From positions 125,893,030-125,957,029 of the forward strand of contig CP136067.1 in NCBI GenBank assembly GCA_032622095.1: DNA of 64,000 nucleotides, written 5' to 3'. This document shows, piece after piece, positions 23,485 to 33,044 of this stretch; the first letter of the stretch is position 1, and each line of letters opens with the position of its first letter. The translations under genes were made by a program, and so were the position numbers. This stretch comes from Siphonodentalium dalli (Eukaryota; Mollusca; Scaphopoda; Gadilida; Siphonodentaliidae). The notes under the pieces are model-generated. The model did no database searches. It was not told the origin of the DNA and worked only from the letters and a program-made list of their open reading frames with translations.

Positions 23485-23909
23485 TATCTGTTTTAGTGCA
23501 CATCAAATGTATTTGTTGTCTTTCCTCTTGTAATTTGTCTTTGGTTGTGTTCGCCATTTCGATGGACAACTACATGTACTGACATCAAATGACTGAAATG
23601 AGTCTAAATTTAGCAGTGCAGCCAATTATATAGATAAACAGAATTAAATAGCATCCAAATTCCAAATGAGCATAAATGATAAAACAAACTTTATTGAGCA
23701 CTCTTTTAATACTAGTAATTACAGCTACAATGGAAGCACCTAATAAAAATTCTAAGTTTGGTAAAACTGTCTGTATACAAAGTTTATCTGGCCGTGATGA
23801 ATAAAACCTATAAATGGGATCATATACATGTACATGTATGTTAGATATCATTACATGATTATTTGAAAACACATATCCGTATGGAAAACAAACTATTTTA
23901 CCACTGGCC
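23485..23909. other. No gene seen
   Basis: A minus-strand frame of about 108 codons (23585-23911) contains a hydrophobic stretch but no recognisable domain, and it begins in the hairpin that follows. I do not call it. Confidence 0.5.
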
Positions 23910-24031
23910 AAGTGGTCCTGCTAATATGCTATGATGCTGGTGGTCCTGCTGAATTGCTATGATGCGGGTAGTGCAATTCATAGCAATTAAGCAGGACCCA
24001 ACCGCATCATAGCACATTAGCAGGAACACTT
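23910..24031. repeat. Imperfect hairpin, 122 bp
   Basis: The left arm (AAGTGGTCCTGCTAATATGC, TATGATGC, GGTCCTGCTGAATTGCTATG) pairs with the right arm (GCAATTAAGCAGGACCC, GCATCATAGCACATTAGCAG, GAACACTT). The left arm itself contains two versions of GGTCCTGCT-A-ATGCTATGATGC. Possible foldback element. Confidence 0.75.
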
Positions 24032-24631
24032 GAACAGGGTATATTTACAGTGTCAAATCGAATGGGCATCTTTTAACAATATTTTTGAACAATTTCCTAG
24101 AAGTGTTCGAAAATTGAGAACTGAATTTATATTTTTTTTTATGAGGTTTCGATTGAAAAATTTCTAACTTAGCTCATCAGGATTAACATTGTCGCACAGC
24201 TATATTCTCTTTCCCAACAAAGTCTATAGAACATACATGTAAAATTACAGCTATGCTTTAATTAATCAACTCGCCTTATATTACTCGGGTATTACTGCAG
24301 TATTCAGGCGTGTTCATGCGATCAACCGCAGTCAGTTATACCGCCGCAGAATGTGGTCCACCTCACATATGCAGTTAGGCTGTATTTTTCATGCGATGTT
24401 TATATGAATTTTGTTTTAAAGTTGACATTGTAATCACACCAGAATTTTTTTTTATTGTTTCAAAATGTCTAGATAGAATTCAGAATTTTTGTGGTAAAAA
24501 CAATTAACTTGGTTATCACAGTTAACACATATTACTGTGGTAAGATTACCAGCGGATACCGCATGTCAACAGGGACTGCATGCTCTAATTAATTATCAGG
24601 TTTAACATGTTTATACTGGATACAGTTCATT
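24032..24631. other. No gene seen
   Basis: AT-rich DNA. GCTTTAATTAATC (about 24253) and GCTCTAATTAATTA (about 24582) resemble the ends of the mariner-type MITEs, possibly eroded remnants. Confidence 0.4.
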
Positions 24632-25586
24632 TTAAAGGTACTCAATCCGGTTCGATGATACCCATATAATCAGATTCCAACATCATACATTTGTATTTAG
24701 AAAGGCTGCTTCAGTTACGGTATCAGAAATGTTTAATTGCCCTAAAATAATGCTAACCACTGTCAACTAAAGTATACAATTGCCTGACATATGTTATTTA
24801 TCAACATGTTGTTCTACAAAATTTGGCCTTATTATCAACAGAAAGCCTCTTGATTTTAGAGTTATCCATCTTCATCTGAAATTTGGTCCGAGACCGTGGG
24901 CCACTATTAATTCTTGATCGTGAAAAATAGTATATTTCAAAAATTGATATCTAATACATGTAACTCTGAGCTTTGATAGGTGGTGGGTTCCTCGACTCGT
25001 ACCAAATATCTTTTACCCCCCCCCCCCAAGTCCAAATAAATAGTAATGTGCGAGCATTAATTCAGGGGGCCCTTAATCAGATTATGCATCTTTAAATTCA
25101 AATACAGTTTAAAGATCCATAATCCGATTAAGTGCCCCTCATTTGCTATTTACATATACATGTATATGGAATCGGGGGGGGGGGGTAAAAATATTTTAAT
25201 CAAGTCGAGGGACCCACCTACATGTATCAAAGCTCAGAGTTATTAGATATCAATTTTTGAAATTTTAATATTTATCACCATCGATACTTAATAGTGGCCC
25301 AGAAAAATTTGACGAGCCGACAGTCTCAGACCAAATTGCGGATGAAGATGGATAACTCTAAAATGAAGAGGCTTTGTGTTGATAATAAGGTCAAACTTCG
25401 TCGAACAGCATGTTGATAAATATAACGTATCAGGCGATTTTATACTATACATGTAGTTGACAGTGGTTAGCATTATTTTTGGGCAATTAATCGATTCTGA
25501 AATTACTGAAGCAGTATTTCTAAAAAAAATGTTGTTGTTGGAATCTAATTATATGGGGACCATCGAATCTGATTGAGCACCTTTAA
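24632..25586. mobile_element. 955-bp foldback element with arms of about 450 bp
   Basis: The left arm from 24632 (TTAAAGGTACTCAATC) can be followed base by base against the complement of the right arm ending GATTGAGCACCTTTAA at 25586. The pairing includes CTTCAGTTACGGTATCAGAA, TGCTAACCACTGTCAACTA, AGTTATCCATCTTCATC and the regions around the C-run (25014) and G-run (25178). The centre is near 25095. TTAA occurs at both outer ends and may be the target duplication or part of the terminus. There is no transposase. The small frames inside belong to the arms. Confidence 0.85.
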
Positions 25587-25616
25587 TAGTTAGCTATATG
25601 AGTTATATACACATAA

Positions 25617-25998
25617 GGCGACACTAATTTTTAAGTCCGGTTTACGAACACCTCCTACAACTTTTTTTCCATTTCATGAAAAAAACATTACTGTTTTGTC
25701 CCAAATTTTTTTACACGCGTACTGATTTTCATGGGCTGTCGCATCCGGTTCTGCTTATGATCATTTGCAGATCCATATTTTCATGACAAGAAATGTCTTG
25801 TTTGGTTCAGAATTTCATTCGAAAATTTTTTTTTCACAATTTTTGTAAAATTTATGTAAAATTTCAAGATTTACTTGATATAAATTGGGGGGAACAATTT
25901 TTTTTATTTTTATTTTTTTCCCTCCTGCATCTACTTTTTTTCTCCCGACATCAGCCCACATGTTCGTATTAAAACCAGACTTAAAAATTGGTGTCGCC
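25617..25998 (+). mobile_element. PIF/Harbinger-like MITE, copy 2
   Basis: 382 bp with terminal repeats GGCGACACTAATTTTTAAG and CTTAAAAATTGGTGTCGCC, flanked by TAA on both sides (25614-25616, 25999-26001). The interior follows copy 1 (17918-18296) in reverse complement, for example TGTCGCATCCGGTTCTGC and CCCTCCTGCATCTACTTT. It sits 30 bp from the end of the 955-bp foldback. Confidence 0.9.
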
Positions 25999-26029
25999 TA
26001 ATAGACATTTAAACTTTGAAAATTGTAGG

Positions 26030-26290
26030 TTTCCGGATGATAACTTCAGTTTGTGTGATCATATCTGAACCAAATGTGGTATGTAAATTTATCAGACCAA
26101 AATACAGGTCAAGTTCGAATATGGGTGTGCTCCGCTCATTTTTGCGAGAGTTATGGCCCTTTCTCGACTTAGAATCGTGTTAATTTCTGGTTTCCGCATC
26201 ATAATTTTAGTTTGTGTGATCAAATCTGAATCAAATTTGGTATGATAGTTTATTATCCACCATTTCATGGGACACTGGTTGGATTGTTCT
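26030..26290. repeat. Two units of an about 160-bp repeat with GAGTTATGGCCC
   Basis: TTTCCG(G/C)AT(G/C)ATAA then TTTGTGTGATCA(T/A)ATCTGAA occurs at 26030-26083 and 26190-26245. The spacer contains GAGTTATGGCCCTTTCTCGA, a phrase I recall from repeats in other bivalve genomes (memory, not checked). Confidence 0.7.
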
Positions 26291-26690
26291 GAAATGTAGT
26301 ATCGGATTTAGGGGGCCTTGATATATTTTTCAGACAAGCTGATGCCCCAAAGAAGCCACTTTTTCTCACATTTGCTGAAATAGTATCCAAAACATCAATA
26401 TATCAAGAGCCATTAGACTGAATTAGATAACAATATATCACTTGGGTCTGTTTAAGCTGGAAAATACTCAAAATGTGTATAATTTTCTGCTATTATATCT
26501 GCATACTAGCCTTTTTGCTGAATCGTGAATGCCGGTTATATTGCCGTGTGAAATCCTAGTACCAGATGACATTGGGTATGTACATGTATACAGCATACCA
26601 CCTGAAAATGGCTTGAATATCTCATACCAAAGCGGGGTGGGGGTGTGTGTGACGCCCTCCTTGATCATAGTCTGTATTCTACAGGGTATG

Positions 26691-27218
26691 TTAAAGATGG
26701 ATTATCTCTTTAAATAACAAATTTTAAATAGTTGCGTGGGTATAAAATAATAGATATGAACTGAAGACCTATGTCCGGAAAAGCTTCTATCAATTAATAT
26801 TGATTTTACTTCGAATATTAAATCGGGCCCATTTATGTTACTATTTTTAGAACCGACCATTCGGATGAGACCGTATTGCGATATAGAGCACTGTGCTGTT
26901 CCTATGGCTACGCAACGAATGTCAAATGTCACAGATTGGTTGTTTGTACTGTTTTGTTCCACAGATATAAGCGATAATGAGTATAATTAACGTTTATTTG
27001 TGACAAAATTGCACAATATAATTTCTGGTCTCTGTTAACAGTAACCAATATTGTTCGTTAGCTGAACAAACACACCTTTTTAGACCAGAAAATATTCGAA
27101 ATAAAATTAATATTAATTGATAGAAGCATTTCCGGACAGTAGTCTTCGATTCAGATCTAATATTTTATAACCCGGTAACTATATAATACATGTTTACAAA
27201 GAGATAATCCACCTTTAA
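26691..27218. mobile_element. 528-bp element with about 135-bp terminal inverted repeats
   Basis: The left end TTAAAGATGGATTATCTCTT pairs with the right end AAGAGATAATCCACCTTTAA, and pairing continues through TGTCCGGAAA-GCTTCTATC and AATTAATATTGATTTTA to about 135 bp. TTAA is at both ends, as in the 955-bp foldback, whose ends (TTAAAGGT) are similar. The single-copy centre of about 260 bp has no transposase. Confidence 0.8.
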
Positions 27219-28114
27219 CTGTTTCGAGTTGGTGCAATTAATGTGATTGTTTAGTCTCTACCATCTGAAATCTATTTATAGCATATTTTGCTATCTGATC
27301 AATATTGCTACTTAGTACTGATATAAAAAAGGATAAAGATGGAGTGTCTCTTTCCCAAATGTTCTGTTTACATGTACATTTGGGGGTTTATGAGTCAAAT
27401 ACTAACAGACAACATGTCCTTCTAACACTAAGAAATAATATGTTCTTATGAACCAGGACAAAATATGACTATTTCTGGAGCATTACAGCACATTATTACA
27501 AATTTATATTTGTAAGCAGTAAGATAATGACAGGAAACATGTCCTCAGACTAAGAAATAATTTTTTGGTGTGTATTTCACACCACAGCTCATGTGTATAC
27601 TCACATTAGTTTATGTCATTCAAAGGGAGAAACCCATTTAGAAAGTTTAAATGAGACAAAACTACCTCACTGTAGATGTAGTTGCAAGGTACAACATGTA
27701 CATGTATTCTGGTAAATGACATTGGAACTAAAATAATGATTTTTGTGTCCACCGGTATGTCATGTACCGGTATACATTGCAACTACATGTACATGTAACT
27801 TGCCTAACATACCATATACATGTATGAAGAGGGACTTTGCAAGTGTTTTTTAATCAAAATTTTAACCCAACTCTTGTTGTCAGGTAAGTTTTAACCCATG
27901 CAGTTTAATGAGTTTATATATTTATATATTACATGTGTTTTTATACATGTATTTTATCTTTAGTTAGTTTGTTGTCCTTGATTAAACTTGTATTGCTGCA
28001 CAATCAGTTTCCTTAATGTTCTATTATACTAAAACAACTCCATTGATAACAATACCCCTGCATCCCATCAAAATCTACTTCATTGCCATCCTCATCATTT
28101 CACTTTGGTATCCC
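27219..28114. other. No gene seen
   Basis: AT-rich DNA with TACATGTACATGTA words near 27700 and 27785. A TAAAGATGGAGTGTCTCTTT phrase at about 27332 resembles the end of the element at 26691 and may be a solo remnant. Confidence 0.45.
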
Positions 28115-28400
28115 CACCCAGGTGTACCTTGGTGTTATTCACCCAGGTGTTCCTTGGTGTTTCCTACCCATGTGTACCTTGGTGTTTCCCACCCAGTTGT
28201 ACCTTGGTGTTTTCTTACCCAGGTGTACCTTGGTGTTTTTTTTACCCAGGTGTACCTTGGTGTTTTCCTGCCCAGGTGTACCTTGGTGTTTCCTTACCTG
28301 GTGTACCTTGGGGTTTTCTAACCCAGGTGCATCTCAATGGGAAATCCACCTGGGTAAGAAAACACCGAGGTACACCGGCGTAAAAAAACCCACCAAGGTA
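28115..28400. repeat. 28-30 bp array of ACCCAGGTGTACCTTGGTG, ending in inverted units
   Basis: Eight direct units from about 28118 to 28330, then the reverse complement (CACCTGGGTAAGAAAACACC, GAGGTACACC) at 28348-28400. All three plus frames are open through the array because stops are rare in the unit. Confidence 0.9.
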
Positions 28401-29816
28401 TATTGTATGCATACTAGTCCCATATACTCATTCAAATTATTGTATAATCGAACAGTTTGAAGATATAGCGTATAGCGCAGTTATATAAAATTTATCTTTA
28501 AATTTTTAGGTTATAACTCATAACCTTAATCGAAACAAGAGTTAGTTTTTATAATTTAATCCGTCATTCACAAGAAAACCACCAAAAGTAGAAGATAGAA
28601 GTACAACGAGCTTACAACATTGAGACTATTTCCAACGAAAAATACATGTGCAGTTGAAAACGACACTTGTCACTCAAAACTTGTGTGTATCGTCGGAAAT
28701 TCAGCGATTTTGATTGGCTTGTCGCAACTGATCGCGTATCGTCCGGCACCGAGCAGCTGTAGTTGCATGTGCGATTGATATTCGATCGCGGTGGCATAAA
28801 TCCTTGTTAGATTTAATTTTCGCATTTCTGTTATTTCCAAATGTTCCATCTTGTCGATTGGCCTGCTTACTTGGGCACTGAATATTAGCATCTAGTATGG
28901 TTATTGTCAATACAGTCATACCCAAGAAAGTATGATGTAGCACCGAAATTTCATGTTAAAGTTTTTATGTACAGTTTAGGCACGCGGTATAGCCGTGGTC
29001 ATTCGGCGCTGCTGTCATTTCTGTAACGGGGAAAGTAATCAAGAAATCGAGAAATAACCTAACTGGCAAAGTGTGTGCCAGCCAATTGTTTTACTGTATT
29101 CCGTGGATTGACAGCATATGATTATATTATATAGAGGACCTACAACGAGTCCCCAGTTTTTAGCAGAATTTAAAAAACGAGTCCTAATTTACTGGACGAG
29201 TTTGGTAAATTCCGCTATAAACTGGGTCCGAGTTGTAGATTCTATTTATTTCATGATCCAAAACCTCGATAAAACATACTTAAATCAACAAATAGCACCT
29301 GAAACTAACATCGGCTTCTATAAGGCATGCGATGACTATTCACGCATTGTTTGCCCGCGTAAAGAAATAGTCCCGGGTAATTAAAGACTATGTGGCGTAT
29401 TTAATGGCATATATTTAATGACATACTTTTCAAACTCTTCAAACATTAGAGCGTGTTGGAAAATATTGGAAGCCACAGGGTTTTGAGACGTAGCATATGT
29501 AAACAGACGACACCCCGGAAGTCAAAGGTCACCTGGCATTATTTCATGTTATGCAACGAAGGTTTAATATCACAACTTATATAATGGGTTTATTGAATGG
29601 AATAAGGTTATGATCATGAAATAAAAGGAAATATGTAATGGCCTTTTTAATGATATAATAGGGGTTTCATGTGATATATCAAAATTCTCAACAATTATTT
29701 TAAAAGTGCAAAAACAATAGTTATCTGAGTCGCCAATAAAATACTTTGAGTATTGCGAGTTTTATGGTAGATATGGGGTCAGTGGAAACTAAATTTATTT
29801 GTATCTATACATCAAT
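28401..29816. other. No gene seen
   Basis: Short frames on both strands (for example 29118-29384 plus, 88 codons) show no recognisable family. The segment 28610-28930 is somewhat less AT-rich with overlapping minus-strand frames of 60-80 codons, also unrecognised. Confidence 0.45.
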
Positions 29817-30017
29817 AGTCAGAACTGCTAGGATAATTAATAATTTCACACAAATCTCCAATAACCAAAATAGCTTATTGTCTTGGCTATATGAGAGCAG
29901 GCTTCATTTGTATCATACTGTTGAGTTAAATTTTTAATTGCATAATATAGCATAATACCCATATATTATAATGAAGAATAAAGCAGTCACATATATTCCA
30001 GCCCAATCAAAGCAAAC
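29817..30017. repeat. Dispersed repeat, copy 1 (pair with 47468-47686)
   Basis: About 200 bp, same orientation in both places, sharing GAACTGCTAGGA-TAATTAAT, TTTTTAATTGCATAATATAG and TATATTATAATGAAGAAT. Confidence 0.8.
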
Positions 30018-30575
30018 GTTGATATGCAGTGTGGTCCACTCAAGCAGGGAGCAATCAACATGAATTAGGCCATAGTGTTATGAGATATGGTGGTAAGCTT
30101 TAACGTGGTTATGAACCCATGACCCACAACTCATCTCTGCCCAATTGTTCATTGATTAACAGGCATGGCATGAAAATCATCAAATCTAGAATATTAGTTA
30201 TGTGTAGTTGCCTTTCTTAATGAAAATAAACATTAAATTTCACAAATAAAGAATAATTAAGTTTCCTCTTATAATCTTGAGATATGATATCATGGATATA
30301 TGACCAGCAATTTTGATAAAAATATATTTTACAAAAGTTCTTGGTACCTGAAAACAGTGAATTTTTAGATATTTTTCATGCCATATCAAAAGTAAAGTAA
30401 ATGAGGTTATAATATCCAATTGGTCGATAGTTCTTAATCGCTTGTACCAAATTTCAGTAAGATATTCCTTATAGATTTTGAGAAAATCCATTTAGAAATA
30501 GCAGGAAATTTTGACAAAACGTGCATCTGACCCTTAAGGCCTTGGAGAGTCAGATACATATTATACGGCATGTAT
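30018..30575. other. 3' flank of the receptor gene, nothing called
   Basis: On the minus strand this is the downstream flank of the Toll-like receptor. I saw no convincing AATAAA close to the stop. A minus frame at 30240-30491 (83 codons) is unrecognised. Confidence 0.4.
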
Positions 30576-32834
30576 CTATACATCATTAGCCCTGTCAGTT
30601 TTCGTCAGAAACTTGGTCAGGCCCTTTATGAGAGAAGCCCAGAATATTTCCCTCCGACCCTGAAACTCTGGCCAGACATAGCGAACATTCCTATTATAGA
30701 CATATCTGAGGATCCCGGTCAGCTCTGTCTCTTTGATATCTTCTATGAAAACCAGTATAATCGGCCGTCGTTTCACCCACGAGTAACAAGTCTCCAGGTG
30801 AGTCCAGGAACTCTGAAGATAACTGCTGGTAACGATTGCAATAGTACAGCGACACGTCGTCACAGCCTTAACAATTTCTTGGTCTATTTCACCAGGGACG
30901 GCAAAATCTTTATCGTTGATATATAGAACATCATCTTCGGTACCAATTGAAGCTTTCAGTCTGTCATTTAGTTCGTCGTAGAAAGTTCCAAGAACGAATT
31001 CCATATCCCGCCTGCAGTAAGTCAAGAAAACACGATCCGTCGCAGCGATGTGGTTCTTTCTGTGCTTATATAACCGTAAATATACATACAACTTGATAAA
31101 ATACACCCGTTTTAGATAAGCACATATAACACATACAATTATAACGATAGTTCCAATAATCGTAGGAAGAACGTAAGATAGAACTTCCAGAACGCAATCT
31201 CTTTCGATGTCAGATATTTTGATGTCAGATAAGTTTGTTAATTTGCCTCTAAACCCACAGCGATATCGCTCAAAACCAATAACAAGATGGCGTATTGACA
31301 GTAGCTGACCTGTGAAGTCCAGGGTATCGAACGAGCATGATGACATATTTAAATCAAGGACCAGGAACTCCTCCATTGAGTGAGGAGCGAGAGAATTCAT
31401 GTGATGATCAGTTAAAGCTCCGATTGTTTTTATTGTATTTCCCGTAAGGTCTAACAGCGTGAGGTCATGCAGATGATATGTGATAAACGTCAAAGCAGAA
31501 ATTTTATTGTGAGAAAGGTCAATTTTCTGCAACTTTGTGTTTCTTAAGAAAACGTCTTCATTCCAGATGGCAGTTTCAGATGTTGTTCCCGTGTTCGGTA
31601 GTCCATTCTCAGATAAATCTACTTCGATGAGTTCCGGTAGCTTTCTTAGAATTGAGAATATATTCAGGTCATAATTTATTATCTCGGACAATTTGTTTGA
31701 ACCCAGCAGAAGAACTCTCAAGTTCCGCGTGCAACTGAAAAATGCAGGTGATATCACCTCAAGGTTATTGTTTCGCAAGTCCAATGACTCCAAATAATTC
31801 AGAGGACATAATACCATGTTCAATCCCGAGATTCCACCATTTTTCACTAACAGATGATTTATTGTATTTTCATCTAAACACTGCACACCACCGTTGAGGC
31901 ATTGACCACTGTAGCCGATCGGGGAACTAAAATCGAATATTTCCAAGTTTGGAGGGAAGAATGGCAAATCGTCTTTTTCGGCACAATACATATTATAATC
32001 AGAATCTTCTGTTAGGAGAGAACTTTGTTTACACCGTTCGTCGTGCGCATGCATGAACAAGTCGAAACCACGCACGACGAAGATCCTCATCTGTGAACAG
32101 ACTTCTCGTAGTACTCTACTCCTTGGTCGAATAACAATTGTTGTGAATGATATATTAAACGTATCTAAACACAATGTATCGTTGAAATATCGCGTATCAT
32201 CATGGAATATAACTGATCCTGTGTATGACAAATCTAAATATTTTATACATAATTTGGCCAGATACTTCAATATCTCTTTGGAGATAACATACATAGTATT
32301 ACGACCACTGTTATATCGGTTCGTTCTGCTCAGATTTAGAATTGATATTCTGCTATCCAATAAGCCGTTCAGTAATGTATGCATACTCCTCAAATTAAAA
32401 TGATAGTTCTCGCTTAAGTCCAGATGTGTAAGGTTGTGAAGTTCGGCAAAAGCTCGCGGAGGAATAATCATTCTGTGATCAGAGCGAGACCTTACGCGAA
32501 GTCTTCTCAGATCCTCCAATCCGCTAAACATGAATTCGTGGACATTGATATTTAAATTGTCGAGAAAAAGACTCCTGACAGATTTCCATGAGATGTGCGT
32601 GAAGTTTAATTGTCTTTCAACGTTATTATCTGTCAGAGCTATCTTGACGTCCGTCGTATTATCGGGAACAACCAATGGCTGCATTGAGCAACGCAGACCA
32701 CTTTTCCGATCGCCCACTTTCTCATAAACACACCCAGCCGGAATATCAGCATGAACTCCCAGTATACACGCTAGTGAAAGTAACGCAATACTTCTGATGA
32801 AGCAGTCAACAGCTTTAGGTATCGGAAAGGTAGA
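30576..32834 (-). CDS. Toll-like receptor (LRR ectodomain, one TM, TIR), start codon probably in an upstream exon
   Basis: Innate immune type I membrane receptor: the ectodomain senses ligand and the TIR domain recruits MyD88-type adaptors (family knowledge). The frame is open from 32834 to the TAG at 30576-30578, about 752 codons without a break. It begins with a signal-peptide-like stretch at about 32808-32748 (CFIRSIALLSLACILGVHA) but has no ATG there; the first Met codon is about 15 residues past the exon region with CVYEKVGDRKS. A pyrimidine-rich TGACTGCTTCATCAG at about 32798-32812 could be a 3' splice site, so the Met may lie in an upstream exon. Leucine-rich repeats include LTHLDLSENYHFNL, LESLDLRNNNLEVIS, LIEVDLSENGL, LQKIDLSHNKIS and LTLLDLTGN. 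A Cys-containing cap (RCGF...ERDC) precedes the TM at about 31113-31172. The TIR domain spans about 30606-31043: box 1 RVFLTYCRRD, box 2 region KDFAVPGEI, box 3 FW. The ectodomain is short (about 550 residues) with one C-terminal Cys cluster. An alternative is a TIR-LRR receptor outside the strict Toll family. Confidence 0.88.
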   Translation of the reverse strand, partial: STFPIPKAVDCFIRSIALLSLACILGVHADIPAGCVYEKVGDRKSGLRCSMQPLVVPDNTTDVKIALTDNNVERQLNFTHISWKSVRSLFLDNLNINVHEFMFSGLEDLRRLRVRSRSDHRMIIPPRAFAELHNLTHLDLSENYHFNLRSMHTLLNGLLDSRISILNLSRTNRYNSGRNTMYVISKEILKYLAKLCIKYLDLSYTGSVIFHDDTRYFNDTLCLDTFNISFTTIVIRPRSRVLREVCSQMRIFVVRGFDLFMHAHDERCKQSSLLTEDSDYNMYCAEKDDLPFFPPNLEIFDFSSPIGYSGQCLNGGVQCLDENTINHLLVKNGGISGLNMVLCPLNYLESLDLRNNNLEVISPAFFSCTRNLRVLLLGSNKLSEIINYDLNIFSILRKLPELIEVDLSENGLPNTGTTSETAIWNEDVFLRNTKLQKIDLSHNKISALTFITYHLHDLTLLDLTGNTIKTIGALTDHHMNSLAPHSMEEFLVLDLNMSSCSFDTLDFTGQLLSIRHLVIGFERYRCGFRGKLTNLSDIKISDIERDCVLEVLSYVLPTIIGTIVIIVCVICAYLKRVYFIKLYVYLRLYKHRKNHIAATDRVFLTYCRRDMEFVLGTFYDELNDRLKASIGTEDDVLYINDKDFAVPGEIDQEIVKAVTTCRCTIAIVTSSYLQSSWTHLETCYSWVKRRPIILVFIEDIKETELTGILRYVYNRNVRYVWPEFQGRREIFWASLIKGLTKFLTKTDRANDV

Positions 32835-33044
32835 TTAATTTCCCATCAATACGCTGGTCTGATTGGGGTGTCAGATTGGACATTTCCAACGATTTTATCG
32901 TCTAACTTCTACATAAGTATACGCCAAAGAAAACAATATTCAGTTGTCGCCCACTGTCGAGGGAGACATTGAGATTTGTTACCCGCTCGAGAACGGAATG
33001 TCTCACGAGGAGCTACATGAATTTCGTTCCCAGTTCCTTATCAT
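32835..33044. promoter_or_regulatory. Region just upstream of the receptor coding exon
   Basis: About 210 bp between the receptor frame and the 171-bp satellite. It should contain either the 5' intron end or the promoter and 5' leader. I could not identify a TATA box or start exon with confidence. Confidence 0.3.

Noticed and set aside
28977-29030. Possible tRNA at GTATAGCCGTGGTCATTCGG
   Set aside because: A-box-like start only; no B box at the right distance and no acceptor stem.
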